Source: Gordius sp. MW1 (lineage: Eukaryota; Nematomorpha; Gordioida; Gordea; Gordiidae). From it: a stretch of 64,000 nt of DNA. This document shows positions 22,404 to 35,233 of the stretch, one piece after another (the stretch's first letter is position 1; every line of letters starts with the position of its first letter). Position numbers and translations under genes: made by a program. The stretch spans positions 2,170,001 to 2,234,000 of the forward strand of contig OZ038532.1 of the NCBI GenBank assembly GCA_964036665.1, read 5' to 3'. The notes beneath the pieces were generated by a model, which saw only the letters and a list, made by a program, of their open reading frames with translations, made no database searches and was not told the origin of the DNA.

Positions 22404-23800
22404 TCTTCTTCTTCTTTATCAGTTATTTGGTCCCACATTCATGGGGTTTGTTTTGATAAGCTTTCCATCTTGACCGGGTGAGTGCCATGTCTTGACTAAT
22501 CTCTTTAGTTTTCATAACTTTATCGACTTGCCCTTTCCACGTGACACAGGGTCGTCCTCTTCCTCTCTTCCCCGGTACCTCCATGTCCAGTACTTTTCGA
22601 CTTACGTCATCCGTCTTCTTAGTATATGCCCATACCACCTTAGCCGATTTTCGATAATCATGTCCGCCATAGGTTGAATACCCATTCTTGTCATGAGAAA
22701 GTCACTTGTCATATGGTCGAGCTTAGTATACTCCAAGCTCCACCGTATCTTCTCATCTCTGCGGTTTGTAATAGCTTTCTTCCGTGATGTTTAATGCCCA
22801 TGTGTCACTTCCATAGAGTAACACCGGTCTTACGATGGATTTGTTAGCTTTGCTCTTCAACCATATTGGCATTTTCTTGTCGCATACACCGGATATACTT
22901 CGCCATTTAAGCCATCCTTTTTGGATCCGGGCAATGACTCTGTTGCGCAACCTCCCTCTTGATGTAACATCGAGCCGAGGTTATGAATCTGTCTACTTTT
23001 GGGTACTTTAGATGGTCATCCAGCGATGGGGTGCCTGTAACGTTCATTTCCATGTATACCGTTTTTCGATCGTTGACCTTTAAACCATATCCAGCTAAGG
23101 GCTTTGACCAAATACTTTTTCCCTTGTTTCCTCGCATAGTACTATATCATCGGCATATAGCATACACCATGGCGATGGCTTTTGAATGTTTCTCGTTATC
23201 GTGTCTATAATTATATTAAATAATAAGGGACTTAAAGCAGAGCCTTGAGGTAATCCAATTTTAACCCGAAAAGGTTTAGAGTCTCCAACTGTCGTTCACG
23301 CAAGAGTTTGAGACTTCATAAATATTTTTCATAAGTCGTATATATGCGTCAGGGATGTTTTTCCTCAAGCACCACCATATTAAATCGCGGGGGACCGTGT
23401 CATAAGCTTTCTCCAAGTCGATAAAAACCATATGTAGGTCTTTCCTCTTTTCACCATACTTATTTATCATTTGTCTTAGTGCGAAGATTGGGTCGATTGT
23501 GGATTTGCCGGCCACAAATCTGAATTGATTAGACGATATTTCCACCTCGTTTTTCAGCCTTGTTACTAAGATCCTTTACATAAGCTTCAAGGAGTGGCAA
23601 GTTAGCTTGATACCTCTGTAATTGCCACAGTCCTGAGGGTCTCCTTTGCCTTTAAATAAGGGTATAATCGTGCTTGATCTCTATTGATTAGGAATTCGCT
23701 CTTCTACCAATATCTTGTTAAGGAGGTTCGTCATGGTGATGACTCCTTCTTCACGACATCCGAGCAATACTTTCATAGGTATTCCATCTGGGCCATCTGC
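22404..23800 (-). mobile_element. RTE-like non-LTR retrotransposon, 5'-truncated copy
   Basis: It is the same family as 2129-5151, with the same (GAA)n 3' tail seen here as TTCTTCTTCTTTATCAGTTA. On the minus strand it reads [35 protein letters not shown] and [15 protein letters not shown], then a decayed YADD region and the C-terminal PGKRGRGRPCVTWKG. Stops and frameshifts interrupt it throughout. The 5' end is lost at about 23800, within the RT domain. Confidence 0.88.
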
Positions 23801-26058
23801 TATTCATTTTTATATGTGAATAATTTTATAATATAATTATTACATATTTGTATTAATAGCATTCTTAAATATTACAAAAAATTAGGCTTAGAATGAGTTC
23901 TGATGGACTAGTAAATATTACTAGAGCATATTTAAATTTCGCATTTACTCATCCTGCATGATGCGGTAATTATGAAGTGGTCAATCAGTTTGAATAATTA
24001 TACAAGTTAAGCTGGTGGCTCGAGATTTTTGAGCACCCGCCTAACGATTTCAAAGGTACAATAGATTATTTAATGACACCGTAATAGAATAAATCTTAAA
24101 TCATGAGTTTTCTAGAATTTTATGCTTCAACTAATAGTATACCTCCCAAATTTTTGAACCTTAATAAGACATTATATGAATACATAGTTTTGTCATACGC
24201 ATTATTTTTCAATTATAAGCTGGGTTGGCAAGTGCATTTAAATTTACTAAAATTCCTATAATTGGGCAATATAAAATAAATACACGAACCTATTCTGTAA
24301 TCGATAAAATATTAAATGGTAAAGTTAATTAGAATTCGAAGATTATAATGATTTTTGTCATAAATTAAAATACGTGCACTATAATTTAAATTTTAACCCC
24401 TATGTTCTGAATCCTAAAATAAGATTATTGTTGTTTTCACCACGTTTTAATATGTGCAACTCGAAATCAATTCGGTAAATAATAATATTAATTAAAAGTC
24501 ACTCGCACTTTGTGGTTTATAACCTTATATTAAAATGCACTATGGGCTATAATTGATGATGGTAATATCAATGGACTTAAACCTTTGCCTTAAATTTGTT
24601 AAGGTCTACATTGAAGCTTTAGCTAGGGTAAATCAAGGGTCTTAATATTCTCAATTAAATTAAGTCAACTATAGACGAACTTATAATTTTCTAAGTCTAT
24701 TTATAGTTGACAGACACAGTGAATTTGATACAAATGTTATAATGACTAGAGCGATAAAATTTAATTTTCTATACTTTAAATTTATTTATAGTTTTTTTAG
24801 TATGCACTCTCCTTGGAAAATGTTATTTTTATGAATTTGTTCATATCTTTATATTGTCAATGAGATTGTCCCGCTAAATCTTTTATTAAAGCTTTTCAAA
24901 AAAATAAAAGCTTGCCATCCGGATTTTTTAACACTTATTTAATATTTTTAATAAAACCGGAAATTTTTATTCCGTGTATATTTTTTTAAAGTCGGGACGA
25001 GACCGAAATTTTGTTTTAAAGACCGAGACGAGGCGAGATCGAAACAGTAGTAAATTGACAACTATTGTGATAAATTAAAACAAAAATTTTAGGTAAATAA
25101 AAATCGGAAGAAGAAATAGAGTTGTTATAGCGCTGACAAATTAATTGTGTTTAGAATCCATTTATTATTTTATTTAAGATATTACAGAAATAATTAGCTA
25201 TACTAAAATGGCTTGTAAAAAACTTCGCCTTAAATGGACCATTAATAAGACAGAACATTTTTTTAGCATTTTGATAATGGCCAAAAGTTACGATTTAAAT
25301 AAAATTTTTATATAATATTAAATATTTTAGTTCATTATCTATAAATTTTTGAAAGTATTCATTATAACATAAGCTCGATGTGAGCTAGTCAGCTGAGTCT
25401 CTCTTACTCTATAAAGGTGCATAAAAGACGTATGACACCAGATTAAAATTTCAATACAATTTGTATCCTTAAAAATATAAATAGGTTAGAACCTTTACAA
25501 TTTTATTCTCAAAATTAGTGCAAAAAATTAATTATAAAAGAAGTTAATTTAATTGTGCAACTGCAAGTGTTTCAAATCGCTTAAATGATAAATTTCTTTT
25601 AATTAAAGGCCCAATTTTTTCATTTAGTGATTTGGACCGTATTTGCCTACTTTTTTATTCTAATTTATGATAATAAATTGAGCAGCTAATTTGTAAAAGG
25701 CCTTTACCTTAGCGCGCTCCTGCATTATCCCCATTGTGCATACCTTACTATAATTTTTTGTTTATATAGTTATTCTTGCATCCCCGCTATAAAATTTTGA
25801 TGATCTTTTATTATCTCATTCTATTCCTTTTTATATCTTTCCCAATAATAAGAGTAAATTTCAAACATATTACTATGTACATAAAGCTACTCATCATCAA
25901 AATTGTATGACGGAATTATAAATAAAAACAATAATTCCAGCTAATAATCAAAAAATATTTGAGTAGAGTTAGGCAATTTCAAACCTCATATCGCTCATTT
26001 ATATTCCTAGTGTGCTAAATATTTGTTCTCATGCTTATTATTATTTAAAACCTTAAAA
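23801..26058. other. Intergenic stretch upstream of mitochondrial EF-Tu
   Basis: AT-rich with no gene seen. A short segment rich in CGGGACGAGACC / GACCGAGACGAGG (about 24995-25045) is similar to 56205-56250 and looks like the end of a shared degraded repeat. The promoter and 5' UTR of the EF-Tu gene should lie at the right end, but no defined element is recognisable. Confidence 0.45.
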
Positions 26059-29000
26059 ATGAGTTGTGCTAAGTTATTAAGTTCTTTTGTTCACCAGTTG
26101 AGAGTAAGTGTAACTTAAAAGATGCATATATATCTGCTTAGGTATTTGGAAATCCAATTCGTTGTTATGCTGTCGCCGCTCAAGCTCCTGTTGGCAAAAA
26201 GGTATTTGTGCGAAATAAACCGCATATAAATATTGGCACTATTGGTCATGTTGACCATGGAAAGACGACATTATCGGCAGCTATAACTAAAGGTAATCTT
26301 ATATTTATTAAAATTTTTATATGTATTCTAGTTTTGGCGAAAAAAAACCTAGCCCAGGCTAAAAGATATGATGAGATAGACAAAGCTCCAGAAGAAAAAC
26401 TTAGAGGAATAACAATTAATGCAGCTCATTTTGATTATTATACAGACAGTAGACATTATGCTCACACAGATTGCCCTGGTCATTTAGATTATATTAAAGT
26501 GATTCAATAATAATTAATCCTTTTAATTTTACATTAATCACCATTAGATTGTTGTTATTGTTATATTAAATTGCCACTTACATTTTTATTAATTTATTTG
26601 TCTCAAAATACAACTTGGTTTGCAGAATATGATCACTGGTGCAGCACAAATGGATGGAGCTATATTAGTAGTTGCAGCAACTGATGGCACTATGCCTCAA
26701 ACAAGAGAACATCTTTTATTAGCCAAACAAGTATGTTCCCTTAAATAAATTAATATATATATGATTTCACTTTAGATTGGAATCAATAATGTTGTGGTCT
26801 ATATCAATAAGGCTGATTCTGCTGACCAGGAGATGTTAGACTTGGTATTTTATATTCTTTTGGCTTCTAATAATTTATTATTACTTCATGACTAGTAATT
26901 TTTAAAGTTTATGTAGTTGAAAAATATTATATATAATTAATCAAATCTAAAATGCTGATTATAACATGTTATATAAATTAATGATATATTATATTTGGTT
27001 TACTGGTTAAAAGTGCATTTACATTACTTTTAAAAGGTGGAAATGGAAATCAGGGAACTTTTGAATCAGTTTGGATTTGATGGTGATAATGCCCCTGTTA
27101 TTTGTGGTTCAGCCCTTTATGCCATGGAGGTTTAAATTTTTTGTATTAAAAACATTTTAAAACATTGATTTCTAAAGTGGGCAATATAATATCTCCAAGG
27201 GTGTGACATGCTAATTTTTTTTTTAATTTAACATTTTGTGTGCTATTAACAAGTTTTTAAAGTGTTATAAATGTCATTACAAGAGGGTGATATTTATATG
27301 AATATTATTATAATTTTAGAGTAAAATGTTTACTGAATTTTGCATAACTAAATTATCACAAATTGTTGTAAAGAGATCAATTATAACGGCTTATATAATA
27401 AATTTTAAATGTTTAAAAGACAGTTTATTAAAGGGTTTAAATCAGTTTTCCAGACTTTCGTGTCATTTAAATGGCGATCTATGCAAATTAACTATAGATA
27501 CCCCGATTAAAGATTAATTTATGGAACTAAAAATAAAACATCACAATAGATCAAAAGATGGATATTATTATTTTTTGTCTACAAATATGTATTCCTTTAG
27601 ATCCTTTTCCATAGATTGCTAGGGTTTTAGCTGAGTTAGGAAGCAATAACAGAAATTCATTGAATATTGTATCACACATTAAGCAATTTAGGTTAAAACT
27701 TGCAAATTCAATGCAAAAACTTGCACCTAAACATCAGGCACTTACATTTTGCTAATGCTATATTTGTATTTATGGCAATTTAATTTAACAATTTTTTGTG
27801 TGATCAATATTAAATAAAATGATTAAGGATTAGTTGCTTTAAAATTTATATTATTAATATTTTTGAAGGGTAGTTTATTTTTGTCAATAAGGGTGGGGAG
27901 GGGGGGGGCAATGACTGAAAAAGTTTGGGAACTACTGCTTTATAAAACTGAAAACACTGCAATATGTCATATTGTTATGAATAGTACCAACTTATGAATC
28001 TTACATTTTGATTAAATTCATAACTTATGGCATTTGATAGGACAAAGACCCAGCCATTGGTGAGCAATCGATATTAAAATTGCTGGATGCGATGGACAAA
28101 TATGTCCCAGTTCCCGAGCGAGTTTTGGATAAACCCTTCATGTTACCCATAGAACAAGTTTTTTCCATCCCAGGTTACATAAATTTGATGTTGTTGATTT
28201 GATTTTATTCCAATTTAAATGATGAGAAAGTGCCCTTGATTGGTTTTTGTTTTAAACATAAACTGACTTACATGATATGCCTCAAGGCACCAGGGGCCAT
28301 CTGATTTAGTATTAATACTTTTTTCCTTTATTTTTATATTTTTTATGCATTTTACTTGATTAGTTATTAGAAAAAATATACTGACAAATGTAATATAACT
28401 ATGAAATTTTGTTACTTCTAAGTTAATATTTTTTTGCAAATTTAAAATATGGATGTTTTATCAAATTAGATTGAAAAATCAATTGGTCTGCAGTCTGGGT
28501 TGTTTTTTTCTTAACATATTCCACGTTTTATTCGTTTTTTGAGTAACTCACCAATGATTAGAATAAGATTTAATACCAACTTTTATAAAGCCTTTCGCAT
28601 ATTCATTCATAGACAGTGCAATATTGCCTTTTGATTTTTGTCACTAAACAGGAGGTATCTTCAAGAACATATATCTGTTGTCCAAACTTGCCTCCATTAT
28701 AGTTTTACACGTTTTTTAGGTTTTTTTTTAATAATTTTATTGATATATATCTAAACATAATATTAACACTTCGTAGGTTGGGTCAAAAAGGTTAACACGG
28801 ATGGTATTTGGGGTTATAATCACCCCAAACTTTAAATAGCTATAACTTAGATGTTTTATTATATAAACTTGTCAAAATTTGCAATAATAATATTTCAACT
28901 CTTATACGTTCATTAATATATTAATTTGGCTATATAATCAAGTGGTTTAAATTTTATACTTTTAATTAGAGCAACCCCCAAAAATTTTACAGCATTTTTA

Positions 29001-32000
29001 AACGGCTTGGGGTCATTATTACCCCACCCGACCTACGAAGTGTTAAATGGTACAATTATATTATAATGATATTTAAAAAACATTATATGAGTAAGTCTTC
29101 ATCTTCCTCTTTTAAAAGAGGCCAGGAATCCAAAAAAGATTTGAAATTAAATTTTGCAATTAAGATGGCTATTGATTGTTTCAATAGAAATGCGGGGGAA
29201 TATTCAGAGGGAGAGGATTGCCTGCCTATTTCTTTGAAAAAAGCCAACGCCATTTTTCCATAGGATCCTGAACAGGGGGAAACTATTGGGATAAAAAAAC
29301 TAGAGTCCAAGAGGGCCTTGTATTTTTGGAGCTTGCGTTCTTCAGCGAGGGCCATGGGGTCATAATTAAGAATAGAGGTGGCAAAAATGTAAATTCTTTA
29401 ACTTTCGCTCATCTAAGGCTTTCCACTATGATATTGGTAAATGCTGAAGTAGCTCTAGCCTTTACAGATTATCTTATTTTTAATTGCTATGCAATAAATG
29501 GGCTCATTTTTAAAGGTCCATCCTGTCTTGTCCGTCCTGTCCAACTTGTAGGTTTATAATGGAAAACTACAAAATTGTGGTAGCCACCCTTGCTTTTAAC
29601 GAAAATTAATGATCGCAGTTTGAATGTAATTATTTCGGCTCCTACAATCCATTTTTCATTTTATGCTCAACCCTAACCCGGCCCCACATTTGCGTATATC
29701 TCCATCGTTTATCCTTTTTAAACATCTAATAATTTTGATAACCATATATTTGTAATAGGTAGAGGCACAGTGTTAACTGGTCGTCTCGAGAGGGGTACCC
29801 TATCTAAAGGAATGGAAGCTGAAATCGTAGGATCGGCCAAACCCATTAAAACAACTATTACAGGTCAGATTTATATTTATGAAGAATTTTGGTTTTTCAA
29901 CATTTTCATTTGTGAGGTAGAGGATACAATAGTTTTTACATTAATTTTTGTCACATTAAAAGTCATTATACCAAGAGCACACTCTTTACCAGCAGCCCTG
30001 TGCTTGGTGACTAGAACCAAAGGTCGGCCAAACAAAACCCAGCCATGTTTACAACACTACCATTAATGCTACTAGGCTTGTTTTGTAAAACGGCTGTATA
30101 CAGGGGCGTAGCCAGCATTGAAATTAGGGGGGGGGGCAATAATGATTTAGGAAGGGGCAAAATGATCATTTTTTGGGAAATTTTAGCCATAGTTTTAATA
30201 AATTTCTACAAATTTTTGGATTTAGAGGGGGGCAGCTGCCCCCCTCTCGCTATGCCCATGGGTGTATACATCTATATTTATGCAGGAGTTGAAACATTTT
30301 TGCAAACCCTTGACAAAGCCGAAGCCGGAGATCAAATAGGCTTACTGGTGCGTGGAATAAAGAGGGAAGACGTAAAGAGGGGTTGGGTCGTGGCTAAACC
30401 TAAGACCGTTCAACCCAATAAACGCTTTAAAGCTCAAGTAATGATAATTTAATAATAATTTAAGTGAGATAAGCATATAGTCTTCTAAAAGTACTTTTTT
30501 TAAAATTACAATGTAACCCGAAGTCCCCTTGCTAAATGATTTAATAGTTAATATTAGATCGAAAAATATATTAAACGCGGCAGTAATGCTACTTTAATTT
30601 AGTTTTCCTTTGGCATTTTTAAGCGATTCATTGTCAAAAATGCATAAAATTTGCGAAATCATTTTTTTTTCTACCTCACCATAATTTTTTTATTTCCAAT
30701 AACCTTGCATAAAAATTTTCAATATCTCTGCAAATTTTTAACGTTATATGTATACGTCTAATTTGATTAAATTGTAGCAAGATAAATTGTATTCTTACTT
30801 CTTTACTCATCATATTTATGTCTGTTAAAAATTGATAATTATTAGCAATAGATTTTTTAATATATTTAGAGAGCAAATAAAAATTCAAAACTAAAAGCTG
30901 CCTAAAATTTTCAATTGGAAAGAGAGTTCGGACTGAGCTCTGGATGAATAGCTATTTTACGAGGCTTTATGTATATGTCTTTTAAAAATTGTTAAACACT
31001 TTTATTCCGACGTTAAAATATGTAATAAATTATAAAAGAAATACGATAGGTTTCTTGGTATAATGCACACGTCTTTTTAAAATCAGGTCTATCCAAAAAT
31101 ATTGAGCCACGCCTTTGGTCGAATAAATAATTTTTAAATTTTTCCGCTTCGTCTTAGATATACTTTTTGAAGAAGGAGGAAGGAGGGCGAGATAAACCAG
31201 TGTTAAATCATCACAGGCCCATGCTGTTTTGCATGACTTGGAATTGTACGGGAGATTTGGACATTGGAACCGACAAGGTATAATAGTGTCGTCAAAAAAT
31301 TTCTTTTCATTTAACACAACCTGATTTATCCATGTTTTTTGCAGCGAATTTTTAAGATTTTTACGCCTTCCCTTAGATCTCGCAGGTTTTAGTGGGAATA
31401 TCTAATTTGATGGTTTTAAATTAATTTTATCTGTGTTGTACACTCGAAATCGTGAAAATAAGTCCGAATCGATTAGTTTACTCTTATTATTTCATTTGAC
31501 GAATTTTGTTTTATGTATTTATTTTATATAACTGTCAGCGGATTTTTGACATATCAACTTCGAAAAAAATTAGTTTAAAGCTACCCCTCCCTTGTCTTAA
31601 GCAAAAAGCACTGGGAACGATTCTCGTTTTTGCTCTTCAAAATTTTTCTTAGATTTTTTTATAGTAGATTTTAAGGAGTTTTATAACCAATATCCGATCT
31701 GTCGCAATTTTTAGACCATGATAATGCCGGGCGAAGATTCGACCGTGGAAATAAACTTGCACAAGCCGATGGTAATCGAAATTGGGAAGAGGTTTACCTT
31801 GAGGGACGGTGATAAAACCATAGGTACCGGTGTTTGTACCGAAATCCTCACACCATACACCCAAGAGGTATTGTGTTTAAAAAGGGCATTTCGATATACT
31901 TCAACGTATAATTTTAATTGCTCCGGCGCCTAAGATTGGGTTAGGAGCATTTTTTTTTAAAAATATACTCACTTTTCTCTAAATAATGGTGTATGTGGTT

Positions 32001-34127
32001 TAAAGTTGTGACTGACCAAAAAAAATTATCATTTATATTTGGTTTATTAAATTCGACATAAAGACAGAAACTGAGTTACTCTTATAAATTTATTACTCTT
32101 TTACTTTCTATTACGGATAGGAAAAGGTGTCATATTTTAAATAGGGCTGTAAAAACGGTTGGTGGGTTTTGTTTAGTCGACCTTTATGCTTGGTCGAAAT
32201 TTGAAAAATAGGCCAGAGTAGAGATGTCATATTTTCCCCAAATCAAGCATCGGGGAAATTTCCAAAGGGAAATTGGCAAAATAATGGGAAATTAAGGGAA
32301 TATATAGGAAAATAATGGGAAAATAAGAGAAATTTAACAAAAACCACATGCAGGGTGGATCAACAACTTATAAAAAAAGAATATAAACACTAAAAACAAC
32401 ACATTTAACTCGATTTTTAAAAGAAAAATTTATAAGAAACGGTTAAATAATTCAATAAATACATAGAAAGTTTGTTATTTATTTAAATAAACAGATCAAA
32501 GTTATTCGGCATATGATTAAATTTTTTTTATATCTCCATTTGTAGAATCTGATAATAACATTGCATGATAATCGGGTGGTTTTAGTCGGTTGATAAGGTG
32601 TAAATTGTATCTTATGGCCACAATTATGCGTATTCTGTCATTAGCGAATTTGTCCCTGAGTTTACTGTAACTCGGATCCAGCAAAAATGCGGCTAAATGA
32701 AGATCTTGAAAACAAAAAATGGTACTTTTTTTAAATTAGAAGATTTATGTTATTGCTCTTGTAATACGATGACCCTTCGTTCAAGGATGTGTATATTATA
32801 TAAAATGCTTCAACTACATTGGACAAAAATGCTCTGTACCCCTCTACCTGCAGTATTTTTGAATACATAAGGCCTAGGAGGGCAAAATAGTTGAAATAAG
32901 TTTCAAAATTTTTCGTTATCCAACAAAATCTCATCTTCAAAACTTTCACTGATTGCCGTTTCTGGAAGAATAGCTTTATTCAAAATCAAGCTCTAAAGCA
33001 TTATAACAACTCCACCCCATGTATTATGGCCTGGAACTTTCAATGAATTTTCCTTTGTTTTTCTTTTATAGCCCATGTAAGAATTGCATTGCGCTTTTCA
33101 TATTTATAATATTCTTGGCTTTATTAATCAAACTATGCATGACTAAATTTTTAAATGGACTGCACACCCAAGACATTCGTGCGGCGTAATTAGCTTTCAA
33201 AAGCTCCCAATATTAATGTTAGCTACATTATCTGTAACAACGGCAAATTTATCTTTGCCACTTTGTATATTATTTTACTTATTTCTTCACAAATAAATTA
33301 AAATCTGTATTTACATCTAAAAATATAGGCGGCGGAGTCATAACTATAAAATTGATTATCTTTTATCCACGCAAATTAGTCCTTCCTCATTTTTTAATGT
33401 CATATTTCCGCATTGATTTAACTTCATAGTAACAAGATCATTTATATTTTCATAATAATAATTTACTAAAGTAGTACTAAACATGATTCTTCATGGAATT
33501 TTTTAAGAAGGTTTTAGTAGCTTTTTTTTTATTCCATTAAACAAATCATGAAATAGTGGACATGATATAAAAATATAATTACTAAATTGAATATTTTAAT
33601 TAAAAAGAAATAGGATGTTTTACGCTAATATTAATTACATAAATAGCCTCGGGGCATAGTCGACTAACACTTTGAAAACATAATATTTGATATATCACAT
33701 GTAATTAGCTATAAAGGAAATTGCCGGGAAATTATGAAATTCCCAAGGGAATTTTCCGTGGGAGGAATTTCCCAATTTTCCCGGGAAATTTCCCTATACT
33801 GCCATCTCTAAACCAGAGTTGACCATTAGCCTTTGTTGAACTACGATCAAACAAAACTCAGTCGTTTTTACAACCCTAATTTGAAAATTTTGTTATGACG
33901 AACAGATAGTTGCAGTCTCTAAATATCATATTATCACTAAAAATGGAATATGGATGATGATTATCAGTTTAAAAAAGGGTTTAAAAACTCTTGTATGTAT
34001 TTAGTTAGTTTGTTCAAATCTCTAAATTCTACGTATTATATTGTTATAGGAGGAGGATAGGATGACTGCTGAGCTTAAAAAAATGAAGAAAGAAAGATTA
34101 AAAGAAATGGAAGCGCAAACGGCTTAA
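26059..34127 (+). CDS. TUFM: Mitochondrial elongation factor Tu, 12 exons
   Basis: Exons: 26059-26103, 26142-26292, 26332-26498, 26626-26730, 26776-26844, 27037-27129, 28041-28173, 29759-29863, 30286-30437, 31158-31277, 31715-31867, 34050-34127. All introns are GT-AG and every phase matches, giving 456 residues, close to the usual mitochondrial length. EF-Tu delivers aminoacyl-tRNA to the mitochondrial ribosome using GTP. Visible motifs are GHVDHGKT (residues 50-57), RGITI (90-94), DCPGH (112-116), NKAD (167-170) and GSAL (203-206). Domain 2 has [13 protein letters not shown] and domain 3 has MIMPGED and QRFTLRDG-like KRFTLRDGD. The N-terminus ([14 protein letters not shown]) suits an import presequence. 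The last 25 residues are a charged tail rich in Lys and Glu. Introns 1, 2 and 4 are only 38, 39 and 45 bp. Introns 7, 8 and 11 contain transposons. Confidence 0.95.
28174..29758. other. EF-Tu intron 7
   Basis: A 1.6-kb intron holding the TTAA-flanked element (28767-29042). Near its right end is a fragment of the GCTATGCAATAAATGGGCTC repeat (about 29483-29560) related to 17.75 and 63.2 kb. The open stretch at 29066-29263 is not recognised and lacks splice-site support. Confidence 0.6.
28767..29042. mobile_element. TTAA-flanked MITE (piggyBac-like)
   Basis: The inverted ends CACTTCGTAGGTTGGGT and ACCCGACCTACGAAGTG are flanked by TTAA on both sides (28763-28766 and 29043-29046). Insertion at TTAA is the hallmark of piggyBac-type transposons. 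It is 276 bp and non-coding, with second inverted blocks GGGGTTATAATCACCCC-like and GGGGTCATTATTACCCC. It sits in EF-Tu intron 7. Confidence 0.75.
29980..30058 (-). mobile_element. Partial AACGGCTGG-family MITE
   Basis: Only one end is present: ACCAAAGGTCGGCCAAACAA, AACCCAGCC, then TTTACAACACTACC. It lies in EF-Tu intron 8, just left of a family A MITE. Confidence 0.6.
30101..30260 (-). mobile_element. hAT-like MITE (family A, reversed) in EF-Tu intron 8
   Basis: It begins CAGGGGCGTAGCCAGCATTG and ends CCCCCCTCTCGCTATGCCCATG. The flanks GCTGTATA (30093-30100) and GGTGTATA (30261-30268) match at 7/8. It lies only 25 bp upstream of exon 9, so it sits in the branch-point zone of that intron. 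Confidence 0.82.
32146..33878. mobile_element. AACGGCTGG-family MITE split by a larger hAT element
   Basis: The left part is CTGTAAAAACGGTTGGTGGG with TTTAGTCGACC (about 32146-32218). The right part is TTGAACTACGATCAAACAAA, ACTCAGTCG and TTTTTACAACC (about 33819-33878). The hAT element at 32219-33810 lies between. It is in EF-Tu intron 11. Confidence 0.7.
32219..33810 (-). mobile_element. hAT transposon with degraded transposase, nested in EF-Tu intron 11
   Basis: The terminal inverted repeats TAGAGATG(T/G)CA...ctgCCATCTCTA have subterminal GGGAAATTTCC-type repeats at both ends. The flanks GGCCAGAG (32211-32218) and AACCAGAG (33811-33818) match at 6/8. Minus-strand translation in broken frames gives hAT transposase signatures: VVTDNVAN (about 33220-33245), [13 protein letters not shown] and later [16 protein letters not shown] (about 32645-32695). 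Stops and frameshifts make it inactive. Transposases of this family cut and paste elements with 8-bp duplications. Confidence 0.75.
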
Positions 34128-35230
34128 ACACTCAATCAACGTGCCAGAGTCATATTCATTTTATTGATACGTGTTAAATTTCTTTAATTTTACCGATAGA
34201 CATACTCGTTGCCTGTATATTTTTTCTGCAATTCATTAGAATCCTTTGATTAAAATCAGTTGAAATTCGTTTAAACGTATTAATATTAGTTTGATGACAA
34301 ATTTAAACGCTTATCATCCTAGTCTAAGTTTTTAAAATTTTTAGTATGTGTAAAAAGGATGTCGTCAGATAATTTGGTTGTTAACTAAAATGCTGTTTGT
34401 TTTGCTTTAATACCTACCACAAGGCGTTTTCAAGATATTTTTAGACTAAGGTACGAATCGAGGGAGTATATATGTAAGTTTGACTCGTATGGACTTATTC
34501 ATTTCGATGTTATTTATCGACACTAATAAAACCAATTTTTAATAGCATGAATTGTTTTTAAATGTAAACCTGAGATAATATATGGCAGTTTTATATATAT
34601 GATTAGATTGTGGCCGTGTTAAATATTAATATTCTTTTGAGAGATTTACGGTAAGAGTTATTATAAATGAACCCATCAGTGTGCTGAGGTATGCTCAATT
34701 TAAATTTCTATGATTGCAAGATTCGATTAAATTTGTTTCTGTAAATAACCTATCATTTGCCAACGAAGTTTTCGAATAATGAGAAATTAATTCATGATTT
34801 GAGACTTACGAGTTTCTTATGAAGGGAATTAGCACATTATATATACAAATTTTGTTATTAAAATCAATTGTGAATTGCTCTGTTTTTAAGGTATCCTTTA
34901 TCAAATACTCATATTTATAGGGTTTATTTTGATCAGATGTTTCCACTTTGATGAATTAAGGCCAGGTTTAAAATTGTTTTTCACCCATCATTACTTTTAA
35001 GTTTTTAAATATATAATCCGAGGTTTCCCTCTTTTTTCTTGTCACCACAATATTTAATACTTTTTTGATTTACATCAAGCGCATCTTTTTTAAATATATA
35101 TTCCTATACCTCTACCCACTTCAATTTGTCACCAGTGAATGAATACCCATAATGCCCTGAGCTTGTCATTTGTTCCTGATATATAAATTTTTTATTATGA
35201 AAAATTTTAAACAATGTAATACGACAAGTA
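34128..35230. other. EF-Tu 3' flank and intergenic DNA
   Basis: AT-rich, starting with the EF-Tu 3' UTR. Several AATAAA-like signals occur (for example about 34525), but the polyadenylation site cannot be fixed. No gene is seen. Confidence 0.4.
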
Positions 35231-35233
35231 ATG

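Noticed and set aside
29066-29355. Overlapping open frames on both strands in EF-Tu intron 7
   Set aside because: They are fully intronic by the in-frame exon chain, with no family motif and no splice support.
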